From: Micromonospora citrea
Lineage (GTDB): Bacteria > Actinomycetota > Actinomycetes > Mycobacteriales > Micromonosporaceae
NCBI RefSeq assembly: GCF_900090315.1
Contig: NZ_FMHZ01000002.1
Coordinates: 4,558,501 to 4,622,500 of the forward strand
Direction of reading: 5' to 3'
Length of the DNA stretch: 64,000 nt
Below, one piece after another: positions 7,720-15,696 of this stretch (the stretch's first letter is position 1; every line of letters begins with the position of its first letter). Both the position numbers and the translations under genes were made by a program. Below the pieces are notes generated by a model. The model was not told the origin of the DNA. It did not search any database and saw only the letters and a program-made list of their open reading frames with translations.

Positions 7720-8225
7720 CCGGCCTGTCGGTCCGGCACGCCGGGCCGGAGGACTTCGCGGCGGTGGCCCGGCTGACGGTCGCCGCGTACGAGGCCGACG
7801 GTCAGCTCAAGGGCGAGCACGGCTACGCCGCCGTGCTCGCCGACGTGGCGGCCCGCGCGGAGCACGGCGAGGTGCTGGTCGCCGTCGACCCGGCCGGCGG
7901 CGAGGTGCTCGGCTCGGTGACGTTCGTCCTCCCCGGCAGCCGGTACGCCGAGCTGTCCCGCGCCGGCGAGGCGGAGTTCCGGATGTTGGCGGTCGACCCG
8001 GCCGCGCAGGGCCGGGGCGTCGGCGCGGCCCTGGTCGAGGCCTGCGTGTCGCGGGCGACCGAGCTGGGCTGCACGGCGGTGACGATCTGCGTGCGCAGCG
8101 GCTTCGCGACCGCGGCCCAGCGGCTCTACGAGCGGCGGGGTTTCGTCCGCGTGCCGGAGCTGGACTGGTCGCCCGTCGTCGGCGTGGAGCTGCTCGGCCT
8201 CCGGCTGGACCTCCCGCACGCCTGA
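7716..8225 (+). CDS. GNAT-family N-acetyltransferase
   Basis: 169 aa, one GNAT domain. Motif A is FRMLAVDPAAQGRGVGAALVEACVSRA (the QGRGVG acetyl-CoA loop), and motif B is AAQRLYERRGFVRV. The best start is a TTG at 7716 that overlaps the stop of the carrier gene, which implies translational coupling. A later start would remove the first beta strand (LSVRHAGPEDFAAV). The substrate is unknown. Confidence 0.82.
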   Translation: MTGLSVRHAGPEDFAAVARLTVAAYEADGQLKGEHGYAAVLADVAARAEHGEVLVAVDPAGGEVLGSVTFVLPGSRYAELSRAGEAEFRMLAVDPAAQGRGVGAALVEACVSRATELGCTAVTICVRSGFATAAQRLYERRGFVRVPELDWSPVVGVELLGLRLDLPHA

Positions 8226-8384
8226 TCCGGCGGCCCTTGCCGAGCCGCGCCGGGCGGCCTGCTGACCGGCCCGTGTCGGGCGGCCCGCGGTTCGGGCCGG
8301 CCGCAGCCCTCTGTGGATCCGGCCGCCCTCGGCCCGCTGCCGATCCGGTCCACCGCGTCCGTTCCGGCGCGGCGGCGACGGGCG

Positions 8385-8984
8385 TCAGGGCGCCCCGGGC
8401 GCGGCTTCGTCGCGCTGCCCGCCGATGGGGGCGAGCAGTTCGTCGGCCATCGTCAGCGCGAGCTCCATCCGCTGGGCGTCGGTGAGCGCCGGGGCGCGGA
8501 CCGCGAACCAGCTGCTGTGCACGGCGAAGATCGCCAGCACGGCGCGGAGCTGCGCAGCCGGTGACTTGTCGTCCCGGCAGAGCAGGTCGGCCAGCCGCAG
8601 CATCCGGCCGCGCATCTGCTGCCCGGCGGAGAGGCTCTTCAGCACGGTCTGGTTCTGCTCGAAGAACCGCATGACGGAGGGTTGGTCGCCGGCGAACATG
8701 GCTTCGGCGTACCGGCCGATCACGGCACGCCGGGTGTCCAGGCCGTCGGGCTGCGACTCGGCCCACTCGATGAGGGCGTCCAACCGGGCCAGCCGGTCCT
8801 CGACGACGCTGGTGACGATCTCGTCCTTGCTCTTGAAGTGGTAGTAGAGCGCGGCCTTGGTCACGTCCAGCCGCTCGGCGATCTCGCGCAGCGAGGTCTT
8901 CTCGTACCCCTGCTCGGTGAAGAGCTCCAGCGCGACGGCCTGGATGCGTTCCCGCGTGCCGCCTGTGCTCTCCCTCACCCGCAC
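8385..8984 (-). CDS. TetR-family transcriptional regulator
   Basis: About 199 aa. The N-terminal helix-turn-helix is clear: TRERIQAVALELFTEQGYEKTSLREIAERLDVTKAALYYHFKSKDEIV. The C-terminal ligand domain is not recognisable. The start is unsure: GTG codons at 8987, 8984 and 8978 are all possible, and a TTG at 9017 would run into the operator. It is divergent from a DHA2-type exporter, the classic arrangement of a repressor controlling an efflux pump; the shared 100-bp gap holds palindromic operators. Confidence 0.88.
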   Translation of the reverse strand: MRVRESTGGTRERIQAVALELFTEQGYEKTSLREIAERLDVTKAALYYHFKSKDEIVTSVVEDRLARLDALIEWAESQPDGLDTRRAVIGRYAEAMFAGDQPSVMRFFEQNQTVLKSLSAGQQMRGRMLRLADLLCRDDKSPAAQLRAVLAIFAVHSSWFAVRAPALTDAQRMELALTMADELLAPIGGQRDEAAPGAP

Positions 8985-9017
8985 CACCCAATCCGCTTGA
9001 CCGATCCTGGTGCCCAA

Positions 9018-9061
9018 CTTACCGTCCGGCTAGTAAGGTGGCTAGCCGGCCGGCAAGTAAG
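9018..9061. promoter_or_regulatory. Candidate TetR operators between regulator and exporter
   Basis: Two 20-bp elements, 9018-9037 and 9042-9061, share CCGGC-NA-GTAAG as a 26-bp-spaced direct repeat. The first is an imperfect palindrome with CTTAC and GTAAG at its ends (7 of 10 positions symmetric). They lie 29-72 bp before the exporter ATG. Confidence 0.5.
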
Positions 9062-9089
9062 TGCGGCACATCTCGGGGGGAGCTTACCC

Positions 9090-10676
9090 ATGACGCAGGC
9101 AAGCCAGGCTCCGGCACGACCCCACGTGCGGGTGGTGCTCTTCGGCCTGATGATCGCCATGATGCTGGCGATGCTCGACAACATGATCGTCAGCACGGCG
9201 CTGCCCCGGATCGTGGGCGAGTTCGGCGGGCTGGACCACTTCACCTGGGTGGTCACCGCCTACGTGCTGGGAACCACCGTCTCCACCCCGATCTGGGGCA
9301 AGCTCGGCGACCTCTACGGGCGCAAGTCCGTCTTCCTCACCTCGGTGGTCGTCTTCCTGGTCGGCTCGGCGCTCTGCGGCATGGCCGGCTCCGACCTGCT
9401 CGGCGGTCCGGACGACGGCATGGTCGAGCTGATCGCCTTCCGGGCGGTGCAGGGCCTCGGCGCGGGCGGCCTGATGGTCGGCGTGATGGCCATCATCGGT
9501 GACCTGGTCCCGCCCCGGGAGCGGGGGCGCTACCAGGGGATGATCGCCGGCATCATGGCCTTCGCCATGGTCGCCGGCCCGCTGGTCGGCGGGTTCATCA
9601 CCGACCACCTCTCCTGGCGTTGGGCCTTCTACGTCAACCTGCCGCTGGGCGGGGTCGCGCTGGCGCTGCTGGTCACCACCCTGCGACTGCCGAAGCACCG
9701 CACCGAGCACCGCATCGACTGGCTTGGCGCGGCGCTGCTCTCGGTCGCCATCACCGCGATCGTGCTGGTCACCACCTGGGGCGGCAACGAGTACGACTGG
9801 ACCTCCGGGCCCATCCTCGGCCTCGTCGCGCTCACGGTGGTCGCCCTGGCGGCGTTCGGCCTCGTCGAACGGCGCGCCGCCGAGCCGATCCTGCCGCTGC
9901 GGCTCTTCGCCAACCGCAACTTCGCCCTGATCTCGGTGATCGGCTTCCTGCTCGGCTTCGCCATGTTCGGCGCGATGAACTTCCTGCCGCTCTACCAGCA
10001 GACCGTGCAGGGCGCCTCGGCCACCAACTCCGGTCTGCTGCTGCTCCCGCTGATGTTCGGCATGCTCGTGGTCTCGCTGGTGGTGGGCCGGTCGATCACC
10101 AGGACCGGGCGCTACCGCGCCTACCCGATCGTCGGCGGTGTCGTGATGGCCGCCGGCATGGCGCTGCTGACCCGGTTGGACGTCGACACCAGCAAGACCG
10201 AGTCGTCGCTCTACATGCTCGTGCTCGGCGTCGGCATGGGCTTCCTCATGCAGACGTCGATGCTGATCGCGCAGAACAGCGTCGAGCAGCGGGACCTGGG
10301 GGCGGCGAGCGGCGCGGCCACCTTCTTCCGGTCGATCGGCGGCTCGTTCGGAATCTCGCTGTTCGGGGCGGTCTTCGCCAACCGGCTGGCGGGTTCGCCG
10401 GGCGGCAACGCGTTCGGCGGCGGCGGCGAGGCCGGCGCCGCCATGGACCTGGAGAAGTTGAAGAACCTGCCGGCGCAGGCCCGCGAGCTGGTGCTGGGCG
10501 GCCTCGCCGACGCGGTCTCGCACGTCTTCTGGTGGGCGTTGCTCTTCAGCGTCGCCGTGCCGGTGCTCGCCTGGTTCGTCCGGGAGGTCCCGCTGCGCAC
10601 CGCGAACGAGCCCCCGGCGCAGCCCGCCGACGGTGAGCAGGCCGAGATCTCCCTGGCGAAGGCCCCCACGGCCTGA
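9090..10676 (+). CDS. MFS multidrug exporter, DHA2 (14-helix, EmrB/QacA) family
   Basis: 528 aa inner-membrane proton antiporter. Helix 1 has the DHA2 signature LDNMIVSTALPRI. The loop 2/3 motif A is GKLGDLYGRKSVF, and motif C (GxxxGPxxGG) is AMVAGPLVGGFITDHLSWRWAFYVNLP. About 14 hydrophobic segments are visible. A Gly/Ala-rich external loop (SPGGNAFGGGGEAGAAMD) precedes the last helices. The ATG at 9090 has GGGGGGAG upstream. Likely repressed by the divergent TetR protein. The exported drug cannot be told from sequence. Confidence 0.92.
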   Translation: MTQASQAPARPHVRVVLFGLMIAMMLAMLDNMIVSTALPRIVGEFGGLDHFTWVVTAYVLGTTVSTPIWGKLGDLYGRKSVFLTSVVVFLVGSALCGMAGSDLLGGPDDGMVELIAFRAVQGLGAGGLMVGVMAIIGDLVPPRERGRYQGMIAGIMAFAMVAGPLVGGFITDHLSWRWAFYVNLPLGGVALALLVTTLRLPKHRTEHRIDWLGAALLSVAITAIVLVTTWGGNEYDWTSGPILGLVALTVVALAAFGLVERRAAEPILPLRLFANRNFALISVIGFLLGFAMFGAMNFLPLYQQTVQGASATNSGLLLLPLMFGMLVVSLVVGRSITRTGRYRAYPIVGGVVMAAGMALLTRLDVDTSKTESSLYMLVLGVGMGFLMQTSMLIAQNSVEQRDLGAASGAATFFRSIGGSFGISLFGAVFANRLAGSPGGNAFGGGGEAGAAMDLEKLKNLPAQARELVLGGLADAVSHVFWWALLFSVAVPVLAWFVREVPLRTANEPPAQPADGEQAEISLAKAPTA

Positions 10677-10781
10677 GCCGCGGCGACGTCCGACCCGCCA
10701 GGTGCCCGCCCGCCGCCGGCACCCGGCCCGCGGAGATGCCAAGGCCCGCGCGTCGCGTCGGTCCCACCGGGCCGGCGCGCT

Positions 10782-10927
10782 GCGGTCCGGGTCGCGTCGG
10801 CCGCGGTCGGGCCGGCACGACGTGGCCCGAGGGCGCGCCGGTGACGGTCCGAGACGGCGCGGCGCGGTCCCGGGTCGTGCCGGTGGCGGACCGGGTCGGC
10901 GCGGCGCGGTCCGGGTCGCGTCGGCCG
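10782..10927. repeat. 22-bp direct repeat in a GC-rich spacer
   Basis: The 22-bp sequence at 10782-10803 recurs exactly at 10906-10927. The second copy lies immediately downstream of the TPR gene stop (minus strand). The whole 250-nt spacer (10677-10928) is built of related GGTCGGG / GCGGTCC blocks and has no coding sequence. Confidence 0.6.
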
Positions 10928-10928
10928 G

Positions 10929-12764
10929 TCAGGGGCGGCGGAGCGGGGCGGTGAGGCGGCGCCAGAGGCGGCGCAGGCGGGAGCCGGGCTCGCGGGGTCG
11001 GGGGACCGGACGGGCGGCGGCCAGCGAGATCGCCAGGGCCGTCGTCTCCGCGTCGAGGGCGGGTGTGGCCAGGGCCAGGTGGGCCAGCGACGCCGCGATG
11101 GGCACCGGGCGGAGCCGGGCCACCGCCGCGACGTCCGCCAGCCGCTCCGCCACCACCGCTGCCACGTCGGGGCGGACGGCCGGGTCGATCCAGGCGGCGG
11201 TGACCACGGCGAACAGCGCCGCCTCGGTGGTCCAGTCCTCCACGCCCCAGACCAGCTCCAGCAGCACCCGCCGGCGGGTCGAGGTCGCCCACGGCTCGTC
11301 CGTGCGGTGGTGCAGCAGGCCGAGGCAGGCCCACACCTGGACGCAGCGCACCCAGAGCGAGGGGTCCTGCGCGAGCACCCGGCCCAGCGCGGTGGGCGGC
11401 GCCTCCGGCGGGTGCGCGAGCAGGCCGAGCAGGTCGGCCAGGTCCAGGGTGGCCAGCCCCACCGCCGCGTCGTACGCCGCCGGGGGGTGCGGCCACGCCG
11501 GATGGGCGAGCTGTCGCAGCCGGGCGGCGGCCTCCGCCGAGGGCGCCGGCACCGCGGCCGTGACCGCCGTGCCGTCCCAGCGCCAGAGCTGTCGGGCGTC
11601 CGGCCGGCGGGGCTCGCGCGGGTCCGGGTCGGGCACGCCGGCCACCTCGACCCGCATCGCCGGCACGGCGGTGGCGACGGTACGCAGGGCGCTCGGCGGC
11701 GCGGGCCGGTCCAGCCGCAGGGCGGCGCCGACCCCGCCGTGGTCGTCGGCGACGGCCCGGCGCAGCGCGTCCACCACCGCCCCGGTGGCCGGGGTGACCT
11801 GCCCCAGCCAGGCCTGGCCGCGGCAGCACTCGGCCAGGTCGCCGTGCTCGTGCGTGTCGTCGGGGTGGTCCCGGACGAAGTCGGCGAGCGCGACCAGGTG
11901 CGCCACGTCGCCGTCGCGCTGGTAGCGCAGCCGGTGGGCGGTGTGCACGGCGCAGTCGAAGGTGGGATCCCGGGCCAGGGCCCGGTCGATCCAGTCCAGC
12001 GCCTCGTCGAGCCGCCCGGTGTCGGCGAGGGTGCCGGCGATGTCGGCGTACACGGCGAGGTCGTCGGGATCGTGCGCGACGGCGCGGCCGAGCGCCGCCA
12101 GCGCCTCGCGGGTGCGGCCGGCACTGCGGTACGCGTACCCGAGCCACACCTCGCCGATCTTCGACGGTTCCGCGCGTACGCCCCGGGCGGCCCACTGGAT
12201 CGCCAGGGCGACCTCGCCGACCCGCCGGGCCAGGGCGGACGCCGCGCCCAGCAGCAGGGCGTGCCCGGCGTGGACGGTGACCGCGTTGCGGGCCAGCGCC
12301 AGGTAGGGGGCGAGCGCCGCCCGGTCGGCCCGGGGCGCCGGGTCGGGCACGGCTGCGCAGACCTGCATCAGGATCCGGGCGGTGCGATCGGGGTCGAGTC
12401 GTTCGGCGAGTTCCGGCGCGGTCACCCAGGGCACGCCGGCCCAGTCCGTGCCCGGCGCGTGACCGGTCGCCGCGACCAGCAGGTCCAGCCCCTCGGCGGG
12501 TCGGCCGGCGGCGGCGAGCAGGTGGGCGCGGGCGACCACGGCGCCGACGAAGGCGTGGTGGTGCAGCGGAAAGAGCTCCACCCCGCCGTTCCCGTCGGCG
12601 GCGGCGAGCCGGGCGAGCGTCTCGTGCACCTCGGGCAGGGTCGGGGCCCGGACCAGCGCGGCGGCGACGTGCCCGGCGGCGTGTTCGAGGTCGCCGGCGT
12701 CCATGGCGAGGCGGGCCAGGGCGAGTTCCTCCGCCGCGGGCAGCGCCCGGTCGTCCTCGGACAC
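10929..12764 (-). CDS. Tetratricopeptide-repeat protein of unknown function
   Basis: 611 aa, soluble, no signal peptide. Tandem alpha-helical TPR-like units are visible, clearest at AIQWAARGVRAEPSKIGEVWLGYAYRSAGRTREALAALGRAVAHDPDDLAVYADIAGTLADTGRLDEALDWIDRALARDPTF. The C-terminal half is helical and Trp-rich (WACLGLL, WGVEDW), ending in a basic tail RLRRLWRRLTAPLRRP. Such proteins are usually scaffolds. It starts at a GTG preceded by GAGAGGA and is divergent from the SIS isomerase gene. No specific function is assignable. Confidence 0.75.
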   Translation of the reverse strand: MSEDDRALPAAEELALARLAMDAGDLEHAAGHVAAALVRAPTLPEVHETLARLAAADGNGGVELFPLHHHAFVGAVVARAHLLAAAGRPAEGLDLLVAATGHAPGTDWAGVPWVTAPELAERLDPDRTARILMQVCAAVPDPAPRADRAALAPYLALARNAVTVHAGHALLLGAASALARRVGEVALAIQWAARGVRAEPSKIGEVWLGYAYRSAGRTREALAALGRAVAHDPDDLAVYADIAGTLADTGRLDEALDWIDRALARDPTFDCAVHTAHRLRYQRDGDVAHLVALADFVRDHPDDTHEHGDLAECCRGQAWLGQVTPATGAVVDALRRAVADDHGGVGAALRLDRPAPPSALRTVATAVPAMRVEVAGVPDPDPREPRRPDARQLWRWDGTAVTAAVPAPSAEAAARLRQLAHPAWPHPPAAYDAAVGLATLDLADLLGLLAHPPEAPPTALGRVLAQDPSLWVRCVQVWACLGLLHHRTDEPWATSTRRRVLLELVWGVEDWTTEAALFAVVTAAWIDPAVRPDVAAVVAERLADVAAVARLRPVPIAASLAHLALATPALDAETTALAISLAAARPVPRPREPGSRLRRLWRRLTAPLRRP

Positions 12765-12813
12765 GTCGTCCTCTCGCTCGTCGGTGCTCCGGTGGGCCGG
12801 GCAAGCCTAGGTG

Positions 12814-12828
12814 ATGTTGGACCGACAT
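12814..12828. promoter_or_regulatory. 15-bp palindrome in the TPR/SIS divergent promoter
   Basis: ATGTTGG-A-CCGACAT, symmetric at 6 of 7 positions per arm. It lies 49 bp upstream of the TPR start and about 100 bp upstream of the SIS start. It looks like an operator; the binding protein is unknown. Confidence 0.4.
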
Positions 12829-12849
12829 GGTGATCAACTGCGCACTCCT

Positions 12850-12904
12850 GCGCGTTCGATTGCTCAGATCAGATCAAAGATGCAAGACTGAGCAGGAAAC
12901 GCGC
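12850..12904 (+). promoter_or_regulatory. Structured leader/inverted repeat before the SIS gene
   Basis: Two nested arms: GCGCGTT (12850-12856) with AACGCGC (12898-12904), and TGCTCAG (12861-12867) with CTGAGCA (12888-12894). They are separated by small internal loops, and the 20-nt apical loop is purine-rich. It ends 15 nt before the Shine-Dalgarno. It could be an RNA switch or attenuator, or a DNA operator. Confidence 0.45.
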
Positions 12905-12931
12905 GGCAACCGCGCAGTGGGAGGAGTTTCC

Positions 12932-13984
12932 GTGACGCGTGCAGGGGCGGGCATGGCCGCCGACATCGACGAGCAGCCGGCGGGCTACGAGCGGTTGCTC
13001 TCCACCGAACACGCCGGGGCGATCGCCCGGGTGGCGGCGGTCGTCGCGGAGCGCCGACCCCGGCACGTGGTCTTCACCGCCCGGGGCACCTCCGACCACG
13101 CCGCCCTCTACGGGGCGTACCTGACCGAGATCCGGCTCGGCCTGCCCGCCGGGCTCGCCTCGCCCAGCGTCGTCACCGTCTACGGCGCGCGGCCGGACCT
13201 CTCCGACGCGCTCGTCGTCGGCGTCAGCCAGAGCGGCGGCTCGCCCGACCTCGCCGAGGTGCTGCGCACCGCCCGCGCCTCCGGCGCGCTGACCCTCGCC
13301 GTGACCAACGCGCCCGACTCCCGGCTGGCCGACGTCGCCGAGCTCAGCGTCGACATCGCCGCCGGACACGAGCGCGCGGTGGCCGCCACCAAGACGTACA
13401 CCGCCGAGCTGCTCGCCCTGCTGATGCTCGTCGAGGGCGTCCGGGCCGGCGACGGGGCGCTGCCCGCCGACGAGCGCGCCGCGCTCGCCGCCCTGCCCGA
13501 GCTGGCCGCCCGCACCCTGGCCGACCAGACCCCGGCCCAGCTCGCGCCCCGCTACCGCTTCGCCGGCCAGCTCGTCACCACCGGCCGCGGGTACGCGTAC
13601 CCGACCGCCAGGGAGGCCGCGCTGAAGCTGATGGAGACCTCCTACCTGCCGGCGCTCGCCTTCTCCGGCGCGGACCTGCTGCACGGGCCGCTCGCCATGA
13701 CCGACCCGGACGTGCCGGTGCTCGCCGTGGTCGGCTCCGGGCCGGGCGGCCGGTCGATGGGTGAGGTGCTGCCCCGGCTCGGCGAGCGCCGCGCCGACGT
13801 GGTGGTGGTCGGCTCCGCCGACGTCGAGGGCGCCACCCGGATCGCCGTCCCCGAGGTCGACGAGCGGTACGCGCCGCTGCTGGACATCCTGCCGTTGCAG
13901 CGCCTCGCGCTGGCGCTGGCGCTGGCCCGGGGCGAGGACCCGGACGCGCCCCGGGGGCTGAAGAAGGTCACCGCGACGATGTGA
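12932..13984 (+). CDS. SIS-domain sugar-phosphate isomerase/deaminase (GlmS C-terminal-like, AgaS/NagB-II type)
   Basis: 350 aa with two SIS domains and no glutaminase domain. The first SIS domain has VVFTARGTSDHAALYGAYLTE and VVGVSQSGGSPDLAEVL; the second has GRGYAYPTAREAALKLMETSYLPALAFSGADLLHGPLAM, the signature shared with GlmS. Stand-alone proteins of this kind act on amino-sugar phosphates, typically deaminating glucosamine-6-P. The GTG at 12932 has GGAGGA 6 nt upstream. The leader carries an unusual stem-loop. No pts or nag genes lie nearby, so the substrate is open. Confidence 0.82.
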   Translation: MTRAGAGMAADIDEQPAGYERLLSTEHAGAIARVAAVVAERRPRHVVFTARGTSDHAALYGAYLTEIRLGLPAGLASPSVVTVYGARPDLSDALVVGVSQSGGSPDLAEVLRTARASGALTLAVTNAPDSRLADVAELSVDIAAGHERAVAATKTYTAELLALLMLVEGVRAGDGALPADERAALAALPELAARTLADQTPAQLAPRYRFAGQLVTTGRGYAYPTAREAALKLMETSYLPALAFSGADLLHGPLAMTDPDVPVLAVVGSGPGGRSMGEVLPRLGERRADVVVVGSADVEGATRIAVPEVDERYAPLLDILPLQRLALALALARGEDPDAPRGLKKVTATM

Positions 13985-14009
13985 CGCCCGGCGTGGCACG
14001 CTGGTCGAC

Positions 14010-15569
14010 GTGTCCACGCTGCGCGACCTCGCCGAGGAGCACACCCGCCTCCGTCCGGCCGACATCGACCACCTGCACCGGATCGCCGGCGACTGGCAGT
14101 TGCTCTCCGACCTGTCCTTCGCCGACCTGCTGCTCTGGGTGCCCGTGGACGGTGACGGGACGTACCTCTGCGTCGCCCAGGTCCGGCCGACGACCGCCCC
14201 CACCGCGTACCTGGACGACCAGGTGGGGCGGATCGTCGGCGGGCCGGAGGTGGCCCACCTGGAGGTGGCCCACCGGCAGGGCCGGATCTGGCGGGAGGGC
14301 GACCCGGTCTGGTACGGCGACGTGCCCGCCCGGCACGAGGCGATCCCGGTCCGGCTGCGCACCACCGACGGCGAGGCCGGCGAGGTGATCGCCGTGGTGG
14401 GGCGGGACACCAACCTCTCCACCGCGCGCACCCCGAGCCAGCTGGAGCTGAACTACCTCACCACCGCCGACGACCTGGCGCAGATGATCGCCGACGGCAC
14501 CTTCCCGCCGCCGCGCCATCCCGGCGAGACCACGTCGGCCCCGCGCGTCGGCGACGGGCTGGTCCGGCTCGACGCCGGCGGCAAGGTCACCTACGCCAGC
14601 CCGAACGCGCAGTCGGCGTACCGGCGGCTGGGCTACGCCTCGCACCTGGTGGGGGAGGACCTGGCGGCGCTGCACCGCCGGCTGGCCGGCGACCCGCTGG
14701 AGGGCACGGACGCGGCGAACGGGATCCTCGCCGCGCTGCGCGGCGAGGCGCCGCCCCGCCGGGAGATCGACGCGCGGGGCGCGACCATGCTCACCCGGGC
14801 GCTGCCGCTGATGCCCGCCGGGGTGCCGATCGGCGCGCTGGTGCTGGTCCGCGACATCACCGAGGTACGCCGCCGCGACCGCGCCCTGATCACCAAGGAC
14901 GCGACCATCCGGGAGATCCACCACCGGGTGAAGAACAACCTCCAGACCGTCGCCGCCCTGCTGCGCCTCCAGGCGCGCCGGGTGTCCATGCCGGAGGCCC
15001 GGGTCGCGCTGGAGGAGTCCGTACGCCGTGTCGCCTCCATCGCGCTGGTGCACGAGACCCTCTCCATGTCCAGCGACGAGGCGGTCGAGTTCGACGGCAT
15101 CGTGGACCGGGTGGCGAGCGCGGCGACCGAGGTGGCGGCGACCGAGTCGACCGTCGGCATGCGCCGGCTGGGCAGCTTCGGGGTGCTTCCCGCCGAGGTC
15201 GCCACCTCGCTGGTGATGGTGCTGAACGAACTGTTGCTCAACGCCGTCGAGCACGGCTTCCCGCCCGCCGCCGAGCCGGCCGGTGCCCCCGACGCCGGCG
15301 ACGCGGCCGGCGGACCGCCCGAGGTGGTGGTGTCGGCGCACCGGTTCCGCAAGATGCTGCACGTCTCGGTGACCGACAACGGCCGGGGGCTGCCGCCCGA
15401 CTTCGACGCCGAGCGGGGCGGCAACCTCGGCCTGCAGATCGTCCGGGCGCTGGTCACCGGCGAACTGCGCGGCACCATCGAGCTGCGCGACGGCGCGAAC
15501 GGCGGCACCGAGGCGACGCTCGTCGTCCCGCTGGCCCGCAACGCCCCGGAGGGCCGCTCCACCGCCTGA
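14010..15569 (+). CDS. pdtaS: Cytosolic sensor histidine kinase PdtaS-like (GAF-PAS-HisKA_2-HATPase)
   Basis: 519 aa, no membrane helices. The N-terminal GAF domain spans roughly residues 1-150, a PAS domain 180-290, the HisKA_2 dimerisation domain REIHHRVKNNLQT about 300-370 (phospho-acceptor His304), and the ATPase has NELLLNAVEHGF (N box) and VTDNGRGLPPDF (G1). This is the PdtaS family, whose partner PdtaR is an RNA-binding ANTAR regulator acting as an antiterminator; no ANTAR gene is in the window, as in mycobacteria where the pair is unlinked. The GTG start has CACGCT 7 nt upstream, a possible leaderless -10. It follows the SIS gene by 25 nt. Confidence 0.88.
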   Translation: MSTLRDLAEEHTRLRPADIDHLHRIAGDWQLLSDLSFADLLLWVPVDGDGTYLCVAQVRPTTAPTAYLDDQVGRIVGGPEVAHLEVAHRQGRIWREGDPVWYGDVPARHEAIPVRLRTTDGEAGEVIAVVGRDTNLSTARTPSQLELNYLTTADDLAQMIADGTFPPPRHPGETTSAPRVGDGLVRLDAGGKVTYASPNAQSAYRRLGYASHLVGEDLAALHRRLAGDPLEGTDAANGILAALRGEAPPRREIDARGATMLTRALPLMPAGVPIGALVLVRDITEVRRRDRALITKDATIREIHHRVKNNLQTVAALLRLQARRVSMPEARVALEESVRRVASIALVHETLSMSSDEAVEFDGIVDRVASAATEVAATESTVGMRRLGSFGVLPAEVATSLVMVLNELLLNAVEHGFPPAAEPAGAPDAGDAAGGPPEVVVSAHRFRKMLHVSVTDNGRGLPPDFDAERGGNLGLQIVRALVTGELRGTIELRDGANGGTEATLVVPLARNAPEGRSTA

Positions 15570-15610
15570 CCCGACGGACTCCCGGTCCGCCGCGCGGCGG
15601 CCTCGCCGGC

Positions 15611-15696
15611 CCGGCTGTCGGGCGGGCGGTCTGCGTCAGCGGTGGGCGGCGCGACGGCCGGCGCTGGTCCGGCTGTCGGGCGGTCTGTGTCAGCGG
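15611..15696. repeat. Duplicated 3' end of the glycosyltransferase gene
   Basis: The stop-codon region of the minus-strand GT gene (15669-15696) is repeated at 15611-15642: CCGGCTGTCGGGCGG, a 4-nt insertion, then TCTGYGTCAGCGG. The stop triplet (TCA on the plus strand) is included in both copies. Confidence 0.6.

Noticed and set aside
10349..10360. GGAAT as another SigR promoter
   Set aside because: Inside the MFS coding sequence with no GTT at 18-19 nt.
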